Shown here in pieces: positions 52,254-61,044 of a stretch of DNA of 64,000 nt (position 1 is its first letter; every line of letters starts with the position of its first letter). The notes below the pieces were generated by a model. That model was not told the DNA's origin. It made no database searches and saw only the letters and a program-made list of their open reading frames with translations. The translations under genes were made by a program, and so were the position numbers. The DNA is from CAYTZN01 sp964442495 (GTDB lineage Bacteria; Pseudomonadota; Gammaproteobacteria; Legionellales; Legionellaceae). The stretch spans positions 1 through 64,000 of the forward strand of contig CAYTZN010000003.1 of NCBI GenBank assembly GCA_964442495.1, in the 5' to 3' direction.

Positions 52254-52714
52254 CAGTTGAAATTTATACAGATGGGGCATGCAAAGGTAACCCGGGCCCT
52301 GGGGGATGGGGTGCTATTTTAAGGCACAATGGTAAAGAAAAAACAATGAAGGGTGCCGAACTTCACACGACCAATAACCGTATGGAATTAACAGCCGCCA
52401 TCATGGCGCTGCAGGCACTAAATCGGGAGTGTCAGGTGGATTTATACACCGATTCTCAGTATTTACGGCAAGGAATGACTGAGTGGCTTGCTCAGTGGAA
52501 AAAAAGAGGGTGGCGAAACTCTAAAAAAGAAGCAGTGAAAAATGCAGATTTATGGCAACAATTGGATGAACTTGCTGCACGCCATCACATTCGATGGCAT
52601 TGGGTAAAAGGCCATTCAGGACATCCTGAAAATGATAAAGCCGATGCCTTGGCCAATGAAGCAATTGAAGGGCTAGCACAAACAGAGCCTTTAATCGTAG
52701 ATATAAAGGAGTAG
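52250..52714 (+). CDS. rnhA: Ribonuclease HI
   Basis: A 154-residue enzyme that degrades the RNA strand of RNA-DNA hybrids. The four acidic residues are present in IYTDGACKGNPGPGGWGA, NNRMELTAAI, LYTDSQYLRQG and HPENDKADALANEA. The basic handle region KKRGWRNSKKEAVKNADLW is also there. It overlaps hutH by four bases and precedes dnaQ by three. The rnhA-dnaQ pair is common, the link to hut genes is not. Confidence 0.96.
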   Translation: MTVEIYTDGACKGNPGPGGWGAILRHNGKEKTMKGAELHTTNNRMELTAAIMALQALNRECQVDLYTDSQYLRQGMTEWLAQWKKRGWRNSKKEAVKNADLWQQLDELAARHHIRWHWVKGHSGHPENDKADALANEAIEGLAQTEPLIVDIKE

Positions 52715-52717
52715 GGC

Positions 52718-53413
52718 ATGCGACAAATTGTGTTAGACACGGAAACAACAGGTATAGGCTCTGAACTTGGACATCGCATCATCGAAATTGGGTGCATTGA
52801 ATTGGTTGATAGAAAGCTTACAGGCAATCATTTTCATGTGTATTTAAACCCACAGCGTGCTGTGGATGAAGGTGCGTTTAGAGTGCACGGGATAAGTGAC
52901 GAATTTTTGCAAGACAAGCCTTTGTTTAAAGACATTGTTGACGCATTTTTACAGTATATTAACGGTGCTGAGCTAGTTATTCATAACGCGCCGTTTGATG
53001 TAGGCTTTTTAAACGCTGAATTAAGGCTTCTAAAGTGGAAAAAAACGCTTCTTGATTACTGTGGTGTTGTTGATACCTTAGCTTTAGCCCGTGAAAAACA
53101 TCCAGGCCAACGTAATAACCTTGATGCTTTGTGTAAGCGTTATGATGTGAACAATGCGAACAGACAATTGCACGGCGCATTGTTAGATGCTGAGATTTTG
53201 GCTTTTGTGTATTTAGCCATGACCGGTGGGCAAACCAATTTATTTATCGAGGAAGAGAAAATCTCTTCTTCCGTCATCAATACACAAGCGCAAATACCAG
53301 CGTTATCAAGCGCATCTCCCGTGATTTCTGCAACGAGTGAGGAATTGGATAGACACAATGAATTTGTTCAATTTTTAATTAAAAAATCAGGGGTTGATTG
53401 TTGGAAGGATTAG
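52718..53413 (+). CDS. dnaQ: DNA polymerase III epsilon subunit (proofreading exonuclease)
   Basis: The 231 residues carry a 3'-5' exonuclease fold. Exo I is LDTETTGIG (Asp7, Glu9), Exo II IHNAPFDVGFLN and Exo III-epsilon LHGALLDAEILAFVYL. The C-terminal 40 residues, which bind the alpha subunit, are less conserved, as expected. It proofreads replication errors. Confidence 0.95.
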   Translation: MRQIVLDTETTGIGSELGHRIIEIGCIELVDRKLTGNHFHVYLNPQRAVDEGAFRVHGISDEFLQDKPLFKDIVDAFLQYINGAELVIHNAPFDVGFLNAELRLLKWKKTLLDYCGVVDTLALAREKHPGQRNNLDALCKRYDVNNANRQLHGALLDAEILAFVYLAMTGGQTNLFIEEEKISSSVINTQAQIPALSSASPVISATSEELDRHNEFVQFLIKKSGVDCWKD

Positions 53414-53480
53414 GAAGCTTTGACATCAAGAACAGGCTCTTCGCTTACGGTCATTTACTCAAAACCACAGGGGGATAGTT

Positions 53481-53906
53481 ATGAAACGCAATGGATCAGC
53501 AGAATGGATGGGCGGTTTAAAGGAAGGAAAAGGCACGGTATCGACTGAGAGCGGCACGCTTTTTCATACGCAGTATTCCTTTGCTACGCGTTTTGAAAAA
53601 GGTGTGGGTACAAATCCCGAAGAGCTTATCGCCGCCGCACACGCAGGTTGTTTTTCAATGGCTTTTTCAGCGCAGCTCGAAAAAGAGGGCTTTACAGCCA
53701 CTCGCGTTAAAACAACGGCAACCGTATCTTTAGAAAAGTCAGATAACGGTTTTTCCATCCCTTCAATTCACTTAAACGTGGTAGCGACTGTTCCAGGGGT
53801 ATCTAAAGCCGCGTTTAACAAAGCGGCAAAAAATGCTAAAGAAGGCTGTCCTGTTTCAAAATTGATGCGGGCTGAGATAACCATGGATGCCGTGTTAGAA
53901 AATTAA
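53481..53906 (+). CDS. osmC: OsmC-family organic hydroperoxide reductase
   Basis: A 141-residue homodimer that reduces organic hydroperoxides with a pair of cysteines. NPEELIAAAHAGCFSMAFSA holds the peroxidatic Cys. NAKEGCPVSKLMRAEI holds the resolving Cys. These motifs fit OsmC rather than Ohr. AGGGGGATAG (near 53470) is a strong ribosome site for the ATG. Together with katG it adds to peroxide defence. It is transcribed alone. Confidence 0.9.
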   Translation: MKRNGSAEWMGGLKEGKGTVSTESGTLFHTQYSFATRFEKGVGTNPEELIAAAHAGCFSMAFSAQLEKEGFTATRVKTTATVSLEKSDNGFSIPSIHLNVVATVPGVSKAAFNKAAKNAKEGCPVSKLMRAEITMDAVLEN

Positions 53907-54210
53907 AAAATAGACTTCTCTAATCAAACGTATAATTAATCCCTTTGCTTTTTATCGCTATCAAAGTGTCAATGGAGCCCCGATTTGCGGGACTTCATTG
54001 ACAAATAAGAAAAATGCCATATTAATGGAGCAGTTATATCAGCTTATGCCGCTACCTCGTTGAGCATTCCAAAAATTAAAGCATTAATAGTGTTTCAAAA
54101 GTAAGGCGAATTGGAAGCGCATACTTTAAGCATGTTTCTATACCTATGACTTGATGTGATCATTTTTTGTGCTATATTTAGTGTAAATCTGTTCATTTAA
54201 AGGACATGTC
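53907..54210. other. Intergenic gap with a 16-base hairpin
   Basis: TGTCAATGGAGCCCCG (53967-53982) pairs with CGGGACTTCATTGACA (53988-54003) with one mismatch and one G-U pair. It is 61 bases past osmC and has no T tract. It may be a terminator or a structured RNA end. The rest is AT-rich and contains no recognised gene. The promoter of the following L,D-transpeptidase should lie near 54150-54190 (TGTGCTATATTTAG). Confidence 0.4.
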
Positions 54211-54738
54211 ATGGAAGACAAACGTCAGCCCCGCATTTTGCATCGTATTCCTTTATTATTAAACGTAAGCTTATTGAGTGTATCTTCTTCACTGTTTGCC
54301 GCAGGCAATGAAGAGGTGAATGCAGCTCCCTCCATTGCTTATTTAAACTATGCGTCCAACACCGTGGTGTTTAGTCCGCGATCTTTGCAATGGAAAGCCA
54401 TTAATGCGAATGGAAAAGTGGTGCGCTCAGGCAAAGCCTCTGGCGGTCGTGGTTATTGTCCCGACATCAAGCGCTCTTGTCGAACACCTAGCGGCACATA
54501 CAGTGTTATTGCTAAACAGGGGCCGAGCTGTCGTTCTAGCCGTTACCCGGTTGGTAAAGGTGGTGCGCCCATGCCTTATTGCATGTTCTTTAGCAAGTAT
54601 TATGCTATTCATGGCTCACCAGATGTTCCTAATCATAATGCGAGCCATGGTTGTATTCGTGTGGTACCGAGCGATGCGCGTTGGTTAAATCAAAACTTTG
54701 TGCATATTGGTACAAAAGTTGTGGTTAAACCTTACTAG
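54211..54738 (+). CDS. Periplasmic L,D-transpeptidase (YkuD family)
   Basis: A 175-residue protein that makes 3-3 peptidoglycan cross-links or anchors proteins to the wall. After a basic start there is a hydrophobic signal segment (LLLNVSLLSVSSSLFA, residues 15-30). The catalytic domain has AIHGSPDVPNHNASHGCIRV with His134, His146 and Cys148, the full YkuD signature. AAAGGAC lies before the ATG. Four further cysteines could form disulfides. Its stop codon starts the hairpin shared with the convergent erpA. Confidence 0.9.
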   Translation: MEDKRQPRILHRIPLLLNVSLLSVSSSLFAAGNEEVNAAPSIAYLNYASNTVVFSPRSLQWKAINANGKVVRSGKASGGRGYCPDIKRSCRTPSGTYSVIAKQGPSCRSSRYPVGKGGAPMPYCMFFSKYYAIHGSPDVPNHNASHGCIRVVPSDARWLNQNFVHIGTKVVVKPY

Positions 54739-54760
54739 AAGACGAGGGCTACTCGTCTTC
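54738..54760. terminator. Hairpin shared by convergent L,D-transpeptidase and erpA ends
   Basis: GAAGACGAG (54738-54746) pairs with CTCGTCTTC (54752-54760) around GGCTA. The stem begins with the last base of one stop codon and includes the final Asp/Glu codons and stop of erpA. The genes are only ten bases apart, so the palindrome does double duty. No T tract follows on either strand. Confidence 0.5.
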
Positions 54761-55144
54761 ATCATCACTGATGCTAAAGGATGAACCGCAGCCGCAGGTG
54801 GTTTTAGCGTTAGGATTGCGAATAACAAATTGTTCGCCTTGGATTCCTTGAATGTAGTCAATTTCAGCATCATTTAAATACTGAAAACTCATGGAATCCA
54901 CCAATAGTTTGACGGAAGATTGACCATCAGAGCAGGTTTGCTCAACGATGGTGTCGTCTTCTTTGATATGTTCATCAAACGTAAATCCATATTGAAAGCC
55001 AGAGCAGCCGCCTCCAGTGATGTAGACGCGTAAATTAAGCTTAGGATTTTCTTCTTCTGCAATTAAATTGGCAACTTTATCGGCGGCACTGACGGTAAAA
55101 TAAATGCCCGTGTGTTGAGTGGGGGATGCATTGGTGCTGGCCAT
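54749..55144 (-). CDS. erpA: A-type iron-sulfur carrier ErpA
   Basis: The 131 residues have the three cluster-binding cysteines of A-type carriers: Cys47 (GGGCSGFQYGF) and Cys117/Cys119 (TTCGCGSSF). It passes Fe-S clusters to apoenzymes, including isoprenoid-synthesis enzymes in E. coli. The N-terminal 10 residues and the acidic tail (SISDDEDE) are slightly longer than in E. coli ErpA (114 residues). IscA is the alternative, but the sequence SVKLLVDSMSFQYLNDAEID favours ErpA. Confidence 0.88.
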   Translation of the reverse strand: MASTNASPTQHTGIYFTVSAADKVANLIAEEENPKLNLRVYITGGGCSGFQYGFTFDEHIKEDDTIVEQTCSDGQSSVKLLVDSMSFQYLNDAEIDYIQGIQGEQFVIRNPNAKTTCGCGSSFSISDDEDE

Positions 55145-55241
55145 GATGACTCCGGGGTTCTGTTGTAAACAAAAAGAATTGGGTTATAGCGTTATAAATG
55201 CTTTATACGTTAATTATACATGCTACACAAAAAAAACGTTA

Positions 55242-56339
55242 TTAACGAATCATTTGTTCAATCGTTGCTCCACCTAAGCATTGGTTTTTATCATAGAACA
55301 CAATAAATTGCCCCGGTGTTATCGCACGCTGTGGTGTGGAAAACATGATGCAATGCTGATTGTTCTGTAACGGCGAGATAACGCAAGCTTGTTCTGTTTG
55401 GCGGTGACGCGTTTTTGCATAGCAGGTTAGAGGAAGTGCATCTTTATGATCAGCTAACCAATGAATAGGGCCTGAAAGAAGCCCTTGGGCATAAAGCATG
55501 GGATGCTGTGTTCCTTGGGCGACAATAAGCGTGTTTGTTGCCGTGTCCTTATCAACCACATACCAAGGTTCTTCGGTGCCGTCACGCGAGCCGCCAATGC
55601 CTAAACCTTGGCGTTGGCCATAGGTATAAAACATTAAGCCATCGTGTTGGCCTAACGTTTCTCCTTGAGTGCTTTGAATTTTACCAGGCTTTGCGAGCAT
55701 GTACTCGTTTAAAAACGTTTTAAAACGCCTTTCACCAATAAAACAAATGCCGGTCGAGTCTTTTTTAGCGTGGGTCACAAGGCCTAGTTCTTTCGCAAAT
55801 GCTCTTATTTCAGGCTTTAGATAATCGCCAATGGGGAAAAGGGTTTTACCGAGGGCTTCTGGTGCGACAGCATGTAAAAAATAAGTTTGGTCTTTTTCGC
55901 GGTCTTTCGCTTTGTAAAGTTTGCCTATGCCCGCTTCATGTTTCACTTTGGCGTAATGGCCTGTGGCTATGAAATCTGCACCTAGCGATAGGGCATGGTT
56001 TAGAAAGGCATTGAATTTAATTTCTTTGTTGCAAAGCACATCGGGATTAGGCGTGCGGGCTTTTTCATATTCTGTTAAAAAATAACTGAAAACACGTTGC
56101 CAATAGTCTTTTGAGAAATTTACTGCATGCAAAGGGATACCGAGTTGCTCACAAACAGCCGTTGCATCTGCTAAATCTTGGGCTGCGGCGCAGTATCCAT
56201 CTTTATCGTCCTGCTCCCAGTTTTTCATGAACAGGCCTTCTACTTGATAGCCTTGCTCTTTTAATAACCAAGCAGCAACCGATGAATCTACCCCGCCAGA
56301 CATACCAACAATGACTTTAACACCCATTTTTACGTTCAT
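55242..56339 (-). CDS. mnmA: tRNA 2-thiouridylase MnmA
   Basis: Thiolates U34 of Lys, Glu and Gln tRNAs with sulfur from the TusE relay. PP-loop MSGGVDSSVAAWLL (SGGVDSS at 14-20), catalytic Cys103 in VLCNKEIKF and Cys199 in STGICFIGERRF are all present. ATGHYAKV and RTPNPD are also conserved. The 365 residues are full length. It is divergent from the yceD-rpmF operon. Confidence 0.96.
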   Translation of the reverse strand: MNVKMGVKVIVGMSGGVDSSVAAWLLKEQGYQVEGLFMKNWEQDDKDGYCAAAQDLADATAVCEQLGIPLHAVNFSKDYWQRVFSYFLTEYEKARTPNPDVLCNKEIKFNAFLNHALSLGADFIATGHYAKVKHEAGIGKLYKAKDREKDQTYFLHAVAPEALGKTLFPIGDYLKPEIRAFAKELGLVTHAKKDSTGICFIGERRFKTFLNEYMLAKPGKIQSTQGETLGQHDGLMFYTYGQRQGLGIGGSRDGTEEPWYVVDKDTATNTLIVAQGTQHPMLYAQGLLSGPIHWLADHKDALPLTCYAKTRHRQTEQACVISPLQNNQHCIMFSTPQRAITPGQFIVFYDKNQCLGGATIEQMIR

Positions 56340-56343
56340 TATG

Positions 56344-56372
56344 TGTAAAAAATGGATATTTTACGCTATAAT
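56344..56372 (+). promoter_or_regulatory. Candidate promoter of the yceD-rpmF-fab operon
   Basis: TATAAT at 56367-56372 is a perfect -10 hexamer, 60 bases before yceD. The -35 position with a 17-base spacer holds TGTAAA, a poor match. It lies in the divergent gap between mnmA and yceD. Confidence 0.35.
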
Positions 56373-56431
56373 CGTTATTTTTGAAATCTTCAGTGACAAT
56401 TACTGAGGAATAACCTATAGGTTATAGACGC

Positions 56432-56884
56432 ATGAACATTTGTTTAAAAACATATGTTAAAGAAAATGAACATCAACACCTTGTTGTTAAATTGGAAGAT
56501 CGTTTGCCAGAAAGGATACTTTCTCCATGTGAGTTGACGTGCGATTTCCATGTGACAGGTTATGATGATTATTATTTATTAGCACTTGATGTGAGCGCTG
56601 TATTAACCATTACGTGTGAGCGGTGTTTACATGCGTTTCAAGATGCATATCATCATCAAACGGTGGTTGCTGTATGCGCTACGGAGGCTATAGCTGAAGC
56701 ATTAATGGAACAGTACGAATGTATCGTAGCCTTGGGTGAAAGTGTGAATTTAGTGGATGTTTTAACGGATGATTTGCATTTATTTTCTCCATTAAAGCAT
56801 GCTCACATAAAGGATTGTGATGTAGAAGTTAGCCAATGGATTGGTGAGAAACATGAAATTCTGCCGACAACACTTGGATTGTAG
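56432..56884 (+). CDS. yceD: YceD family (DUF177) 23S rRNA accumulation protein
   Basis: A 150-residue protein whose gene is almost always joined to rpmF. The family affects 23S rRNA processing or stability. CDFHVTGYDDYYLLALDVSA and LTITCERCLHAFQ are recognisable, and the CxxC pair (Cys64/Cys67 region) is present. The central acidic block EYECIVALGESVNLVDVLTDDL-like region is typical. It starts the operon with ATG 56432. Confidence 0.87.
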   Translation: MNICLKTYVKENEHQHLVVKLEDRLPERILSPCELTCDFHVTGYDDYYLLALDVSAVLTITCERCLHAFQDAYHHQTVVAVCATEAIAEALMEQYECIVALGESVNLVDVLTDDLHLFSPLKHAHIKDCDVEVSQWIGEKHEILPTTLGL

Positions 56885-56940
56885 GCAAAAACTCGGTAAA
56901 ATTCCGGCCCAATGAAGGCAAATTGTTTAGGAGTAATACA

Positions 56941-57141
56941 ATGGCAGTGCAACAAAATAAAAAATCACGTTCACGACGTGATATGCGTCGCTCGCATGAC
57001 GCATTAGTTAAACCCACCCTTTCTGTTGACGCAACAACAGGCGAAGTTCATTTGCGCCATCATTTAACGCCAGACGGTTACTATCGTGGTCGTAAAGTTC
57101 TTGATAACGATACCGTTTACGAACAAGACGAAAAAGAGTAA
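56941..57141 (+). CDS. rpmF: 50S ribosomal protein L32
   Basis: A 66-residue ribosomal protein. MAVQQNKKSRSRRDMRRSHD is the canonical start, with AGGAG ten bases upstream. The open frame begins 18 bases earlier, but those residues are not part of L32. RGRKVL is conserved near the end. Zinc-binding cysteines are absent, so this is the zinc-free form usual in Gammaproteobacteria. Confidence 0.96.
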   Translation: MAVQQNKKSRSRRDMRRSHDALVKPTLSVDATTGEVHLRHHLTPDGYYRGRKVLDNDTVYEQDEKE

Positions 57142-57146
57142 ACCAC

Positions 57147-58187
57147 TTGAACAAAATCACCATTGCTATTGATGCGATGGGCGGGGATCATGGCTTAAAG
57201 GTTGTGATTCCGGCTTGTGTGCGCGCGGTACAAAACAACCCTCAGTTATATTTGATAATGGTCGGTGATAAAGGCCAGGTTGTTAAGTGTCTAAAAAAAC
57301 ATGGCATTTCTTCTCAGCATTCTCTATTTAGCCAATTCTCAGTCGAGCACGCATCAGAAGTCGTCCTTATGGATGAATTGCCATCGCATGCCTTGCGTAA
57401 TAAAAAAGATTCTTCCATGCGGGTGGCTATAAACCTTGTAAAAGAAGGGCGTGCTGCGGCTTGTGTGAGCGCTGGTAACACGGGCGCCTTGATGGCAACG
57501 GCACGTTTTGTGCTAAAAACGCTGCCAGGTATTGATAGGCCTGCCATTATTGCTGAGCTGCCAACCCTAAAAGGGCGCACTCGGGTGATTGATTTAGGTG
57601 CAAACGTTGATTCTTGTGCTGAACATCTTTTTCAATTTGCAGTGATGGGGTCGGCCTTAATTCAAGCACTTGAAAAAAAGGCAAAACCTAAAATTGCTTT
57701 GCTCAATATTGGTGTTGAAGAAATCAAAGGCAATGATCAGGTAAAGCGTACCGCTCATATGCTCGCTGAGTGCGAATTAATGAATTATGTAGGGTATGTG
57801 GAAGGCGACCATTTCTATTCTGGTGATGTTGATTTGGTGGTCTGTGATGGTTTTGTTGGTAATGTAGCTATTAAAGCGAGCGAAGGCTTAGCTAAATTAA
57901 TGCTAACGGTACTAAAAGAATCCTTTACAAAGAACTGGGCGTCAAAAATCATTGGAATTTTGGCACGTCCGGCCCTTTCTCATTTAAAAAAGCGTATGGA
58001 TCCTGCTCGATATAACGGTGCAAGCATGTTAGGTTTAAATGGCATCGTCATTAAAAGCCATGGTGGTGCTAACGAATATGCATTTAAATTTGCAATCGAC
58101 GAAGCGGTACTTCAAGTTCAAAATAACGTTGTTGAGCTAGTGCGTGACCAAATCAATGAGTTTATTAATCAGGGATTGTTATTATGA
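57147..58187 (+). CDS. plsX: Phosphate acyltransferase PlsX
   Basis: Converts acyl-ACP to acyl-phosphate for PlsY, linking fatty-acid and phospholipid synthesis. It starts at TTG 57147, five bases after rpmF. ITIAIDAMGGDHG, ASEVVLMDE, SAGNTGALMATARFVL, VDSCAEHLFQFA and GDVDLVVCDGFVGNVAIK are the family blocks. The 346 residues are normal. fabH overlaps its end by four bases. Confidence 0.95.
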   Translation: MNKITIAIDAMGGDHGLKVVIPACVRAVQNNPQLYLIMVGDKGQVVKCLKKHGISSQHSLFSQFSVEHASEVVLMDELPSHALRNKKDSSMRVAINLVKEGRAAACVSAGNTGALMATARFVLKTLPGIDRPAIIAELPTLKGRTRVIDLGANVDSCAEHLFQFAVMGSALIQALEKKAKPKIALLNIGVEEIKGNDQVKRTAHMLAECELMNYVGYVEGDHFYSGDVDLVVCDGFVGNVAIKASEGLAKLMLTVLKESFTKNWASKIIGILARPALSHLKKRMDPARYNGASMLGLNGIVIKSHGGANEYAFKFAIDEAVLQVQNNVVELVRDQINEFINQGLLL

Positions 58188-59137
58188 AGCATGCGGCCAT
58201 TAGTGGCACGGGCAGTTATTTGCCTGAACGTCAGCTCACGAATACCGAGCTTGAAACGAAGCTGGATACCACGCACGATTGGATCTTTTCGCGTACAGGT
58301 ATTAGCAGTAGACACGTGGCAGCGCCACATGAAACAACGTCTTATATGGCAGGCCTTGCGGCTAAAAATGCACTGGAGGCTTCAGGCCTTGATGCAGACG
58401 ACATTGATTTAATTTTAGTAGCAACGTGCACCCCTGAGCATTTTTTTCCAAGTATGGCGTGCCATGTACAACAGGCATTAAATATTTCTCGCCCAATTCC
58501 TGCATTTGATGTGAGTGTAGCTTGCAGTGGTTTTGTTTACGCTTTGGATATTGCTAAACAATACATTGCAACGGGCGCAGCCAAGCACGTCTTGGTTGTT
58601 GGCAGCGAAAGCATGTCTCGGGCTATCGATTGGACTGACAGGTCAACCTGCGTTTTGTTTGGTGATGGAGCGGGTGCTGTTATATTAAGTGAGAGTGATG
58701 CGCCTGGTATTCTTGGTAGTGTGCTCCACTCGGCTTTTGATAAAGATAAATTATTAACCTATCCAAACGATACCATTGATGAAAAAAGGGCTCTTATTGG
58801 AATGAAAGGTAATGAGGTCTTTAAGATAGCGGTTAACATGATGGGTGATATTGTTGATGAGGTTTTGACCGCTAGCAATCTTCAAAAATCAGACATTCAT
58901 TGGCTTCTACCTCACCAAGCCAATATTCGTATTATTCAAGGTATCGCAAAAAAACTATCACTTCCTATGTCTCAAGTTATTGTCACTATTGAGCACCAAG
59001 GCAATACGTCCGCAGCATCCATTCCTTTAGCATTGGATGTTGCAGTCCGCGATGCGCGTATCAAGCGTGGCGAATTATTGCTGTTGGAGTCTTTTGGTGG
59101 AGGAATGACCTGGGGTGCCATGGTGGTACGTTACTAA
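58184..59137 (+). CDS. fabH: Beta-ketoacyl-ACP synthase III
   Basis: Condenses acetyl-CoA with malonyl-ACP to start fatty-acid synthesis. Triad residues are Cys114 (DVSVACSGFVYA), His244 (LLPHQANIRI) and Asn274 (EHQGNTSAASIP). The 317 residues match E. coli FabH. ATG overlaps plsX by four bases and the next gene follows 10 bases later. Confidence 0.96.
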   Translation: MKHAAISGTGSYLPERQLTNTELETKLDTTHDWIFSRTGISSRHVAAPHETTSYMAGLAAKNALEASGLDADDIDLILVATCTPEHFFPSMACHVQQALNISRPIPAFDVSVACSGFVYALDIAKQYIATGAAKHVLVVGSESMSRAIDWTDRSTCVLFGDGAGAVILSESDAPGILGSVLHSAFDKDKLLTYPNDTIDEKRALIGMKGNEVFKIAVNMMGDIVDEVLTASNLQKSDIHWLLPHQANIRIIQGIAKKLSLPMSQVIVTIEHQGNTSAASIPLALDVAVRDARIKRGELLLLESFGGGMTWGAMVVRY

Positions 59138-59147
59138 GGAATCCATA

Positions 59148-60083
59148 ATGACCACAGCGTTTATATTTCCTGGCCAAGGCTCTCAATCTATTGGAATGCT
59201 CTCTGAACTAGCAAGCAATTACTCGCTTGTCGGTGAGCTTTTTTCTTCTGTTTCAGAGCGCATTGGTTATGATCTTTGGGCTTTAGTTCAAGAAGGTCCA
59301 GAAGCCTTGCTTAATCAAACAGAACACACGCAAGTGGCCATGTTGGTCTCTGATGTTGTGGTGTTTCGCGTTCTTCAGCATCAACGCCCTATTCATGCAG
59401 CAATGATGGCAGGTCACAGTCTAGGTGAGTATGCGGCCTTGGTTTGTGCTGGTGCACTTTCACTGACAGATGCTGCATTATTGGTAGGTACTCGTGGCCG
59501 ACTCATGCAAGAAACAGTGCCTGTTGGTAAGGGCGCCATGGCTGCTATTGTGGGTTTGAGTGATGATGATGTTGAGACGTTGTGTAAAGAAATCAGCACT
59601 TCAGAACAGCAGGTGACCCCTGCAAACTATAATGCCATTGGGCAAGTGGTGATCGCGGGGCATACTGCTGCCGTTCAGGCTGCTGTGAGTAAAGCGAATG
59701 AAATGGGCGCGAGAATGGCTGTAATTATCCCCGTGAGCGTGCCTTGCCATTGTTCTTTATTAAAAGAGGCAGCTGAGCAATTTTCTGAGTATTTACAAAA
59801 AACGGTATTTAAAATCCCAACGGTGCCTGTTGTGAGTAATGTGGATTTAAGTGTTTATCGTTCGGTTGATGAGATGCGAACTTTACTCAAAGAGCAGCTG
59901 TATAGACCTGTGCGTTGGGTTGAAACCATGCAGTTGATGAAAAATAACGGCATCGAGCGTGTTGTAGAATGTGGTCCTGGAAAAGTATTGAGTGGTTTGG
60001 CCAAACGTATTGATAAATCGTTGATAGCGTTTAACGTAAATGACCAAGCGAGTTTAGATTTGGCGTTGGAAAAAATCCAATAG
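59148..60083 (+). CDS. fabD: Malonyl-CoA:ACP transacylase
   Basis: Loads malonyl groups onto ACP. FIFPGQGSQSIGML is the N-terminal signature. The nucleophile Ser91 lies in MAGHSLGEYAALV, and the partner His in PVSVPCHCSLL. ATG 59148 has AAGGA six bases upstream. The open frame before it lies inside fabH and is not used. About 311 residues, normal length. Confidence 0.95.
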   Translation: MTTAFIFPGQGSQSIGMLSELASNYSLVGELFSSVSERIGYDLWALVQEGPEALLNQTEHTQVAMLVSDVVVFRVLQHQRPIHAAMMAGHSLGEYAALVCAGALSLTDAALLVGTRGRLMQETVPVGKGAMAAIVGLSDDDVETLCKEISTSEQQVTPANYNAIGQVVIAGHTAAVQAAVSKANEMGARMAVIIPVSVPCHCSLLKEAAEQFSEYLQKTVFKIPTVPVVSNVDLSVYRSVDEMRTLLKEQLYRPVRWVETMQLMKNNGIERVVECGPGKVLSGLAKRIDKSLIAFNVNDQASLDLALEKIQ

Positions 60084-60107
60084 CTACTCTTTAGAGAGGA
60101 TTTAAGC

Positions 60108-60854
60108 ATGATGAATTTACAAGATAAAATAGCTTTAGTGACAGGTGCTAGCCGTGGGATTGGTAAAGCTATCATGGAAACACTTGCCTCTAAAGGCGCA
60201 TATGTTATTGGCTCTGCAACAACAGAAGCAGGTGCTGCGGCGATAACCATGATGTTGCAAGAGAATAATCTTTCTGGTGAAGGTGTCGTATTAGACGTGA
60301 CGAACCAAGCAAATGTTGACGAATTGATAGAGCGTTTGTCTAATCAGAATAAATCACCCTCAATATTGGTTAATAATGCGGGAATTACCTGTGATAACCT
60401 ATTATTACGCATGGATGATGACGAGTGGTATCGCGTTATTGAAACCAACTTAAATGCTATGTACCGCATGAGTAAAGCATGCCTTAAGCCCATGTTTCGT
60501 GCGCGTTGGGGTAGAATCATTAGCATAGGCTCTGTTGTTGGGTCGAGTGGTAATGCAGGCCAGGTGAATTATACGGCGGCAAAAGCTGCTGTGGTTGGGT
60601 TTTCCAAGTCTTTAGCGCAAGAAATGGGTAGCCGTGGTATCACGGTCAACGTGGTGGCTCCTGGGTTTATTGAAACCGACATGACAGCAGCGTTGCCTGA
60701 TCTTGTGAAAGAAGAAATGCTTAAGCGTATTCCTATGAAACGCTTAGGAAGTGTTGTTGATATTGCAGAAACAGTTGCCTTTTTAGCATCCGATGCGGCA
60801 AATTATATCAGTGGTGAAACGATACATGTGAATGGTGGCATGTACATGAATTAA
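60108..60854 (+). CDS. fabG: 3-oxoacyl-ACP reductase
   Basis: NADPH-dependent SDR of 248 residues. Cofactor loop ALVTGASRGIGKAI, catalytic Ser142, Tyr155 and Lys159 (SIGSVVGSSGNAGQVNYTAAK). ILVNNAG is intact. GAGAGG lies before the ATG. A second ATG immediately follows and could also serve. The stop codon lies in the stem of a perfect palindrome. Confidence 0.96.
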   Translation: MMNLQDKIALVTGASRGIGKAIMETLASKGAYVIGSATTEAGAAAITMMLQENNLSGEGVVLDVTNQANVDELIERLSNQNKSPSILVNNAGITCDNLLLRMDDDEWYRVIETNLNAMYRMSKACLKPMFRARWGRIISIGSVVGSSGNAGQVNYTAAKAAVVGFSKSLAQEMGSRGITVNVVAPGFIETDMTAALPDLVKEEMLKRIPMKRLGSVVDIAETVAFLASDAANYISGETIHVNGGMYMN

Positions 60855-60869
60855 CATTTAATTCATGTA
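60843..60869 (+). terminator. Perfect 12-base palindrome containing the fabG stop codon
   Basis: TACATGAATTAA (60843-60854) pairs with TTAATTCATGTA (60858-60869) around CAT. The upstream arm is the end of the fabG coding region including TAA. AU-rich sequence follows but no T run. It may terminate, stabilise, or separate fabG from the highly expressed acpP. Confidence 0.5.
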
Positions 60870-61044
60870 ATATTGTATTATATGAGGGCGGTAGCTGCTA
60901 TTCATGGTTACAAATGGCGCAAGTGAGTTGATATTCTGGACATTTATGTTCAGACCCTAGAGATAAGATAAACTTGCGTTATCTGAAGAATTGAATAAAC
61001 TACCAATCAATAATTTTTTATAAACCGAAGAGGAAGTACACGTT

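Noticed and set aside
60887..60895. GGCGGTAGC, the core of the ops element that recruits RfaH
   Set aside because: It lies before acpP, not in the polysaccharide locus, and a nine-base match is expected by chance at this scale; no JUMPStart context surrounds it.
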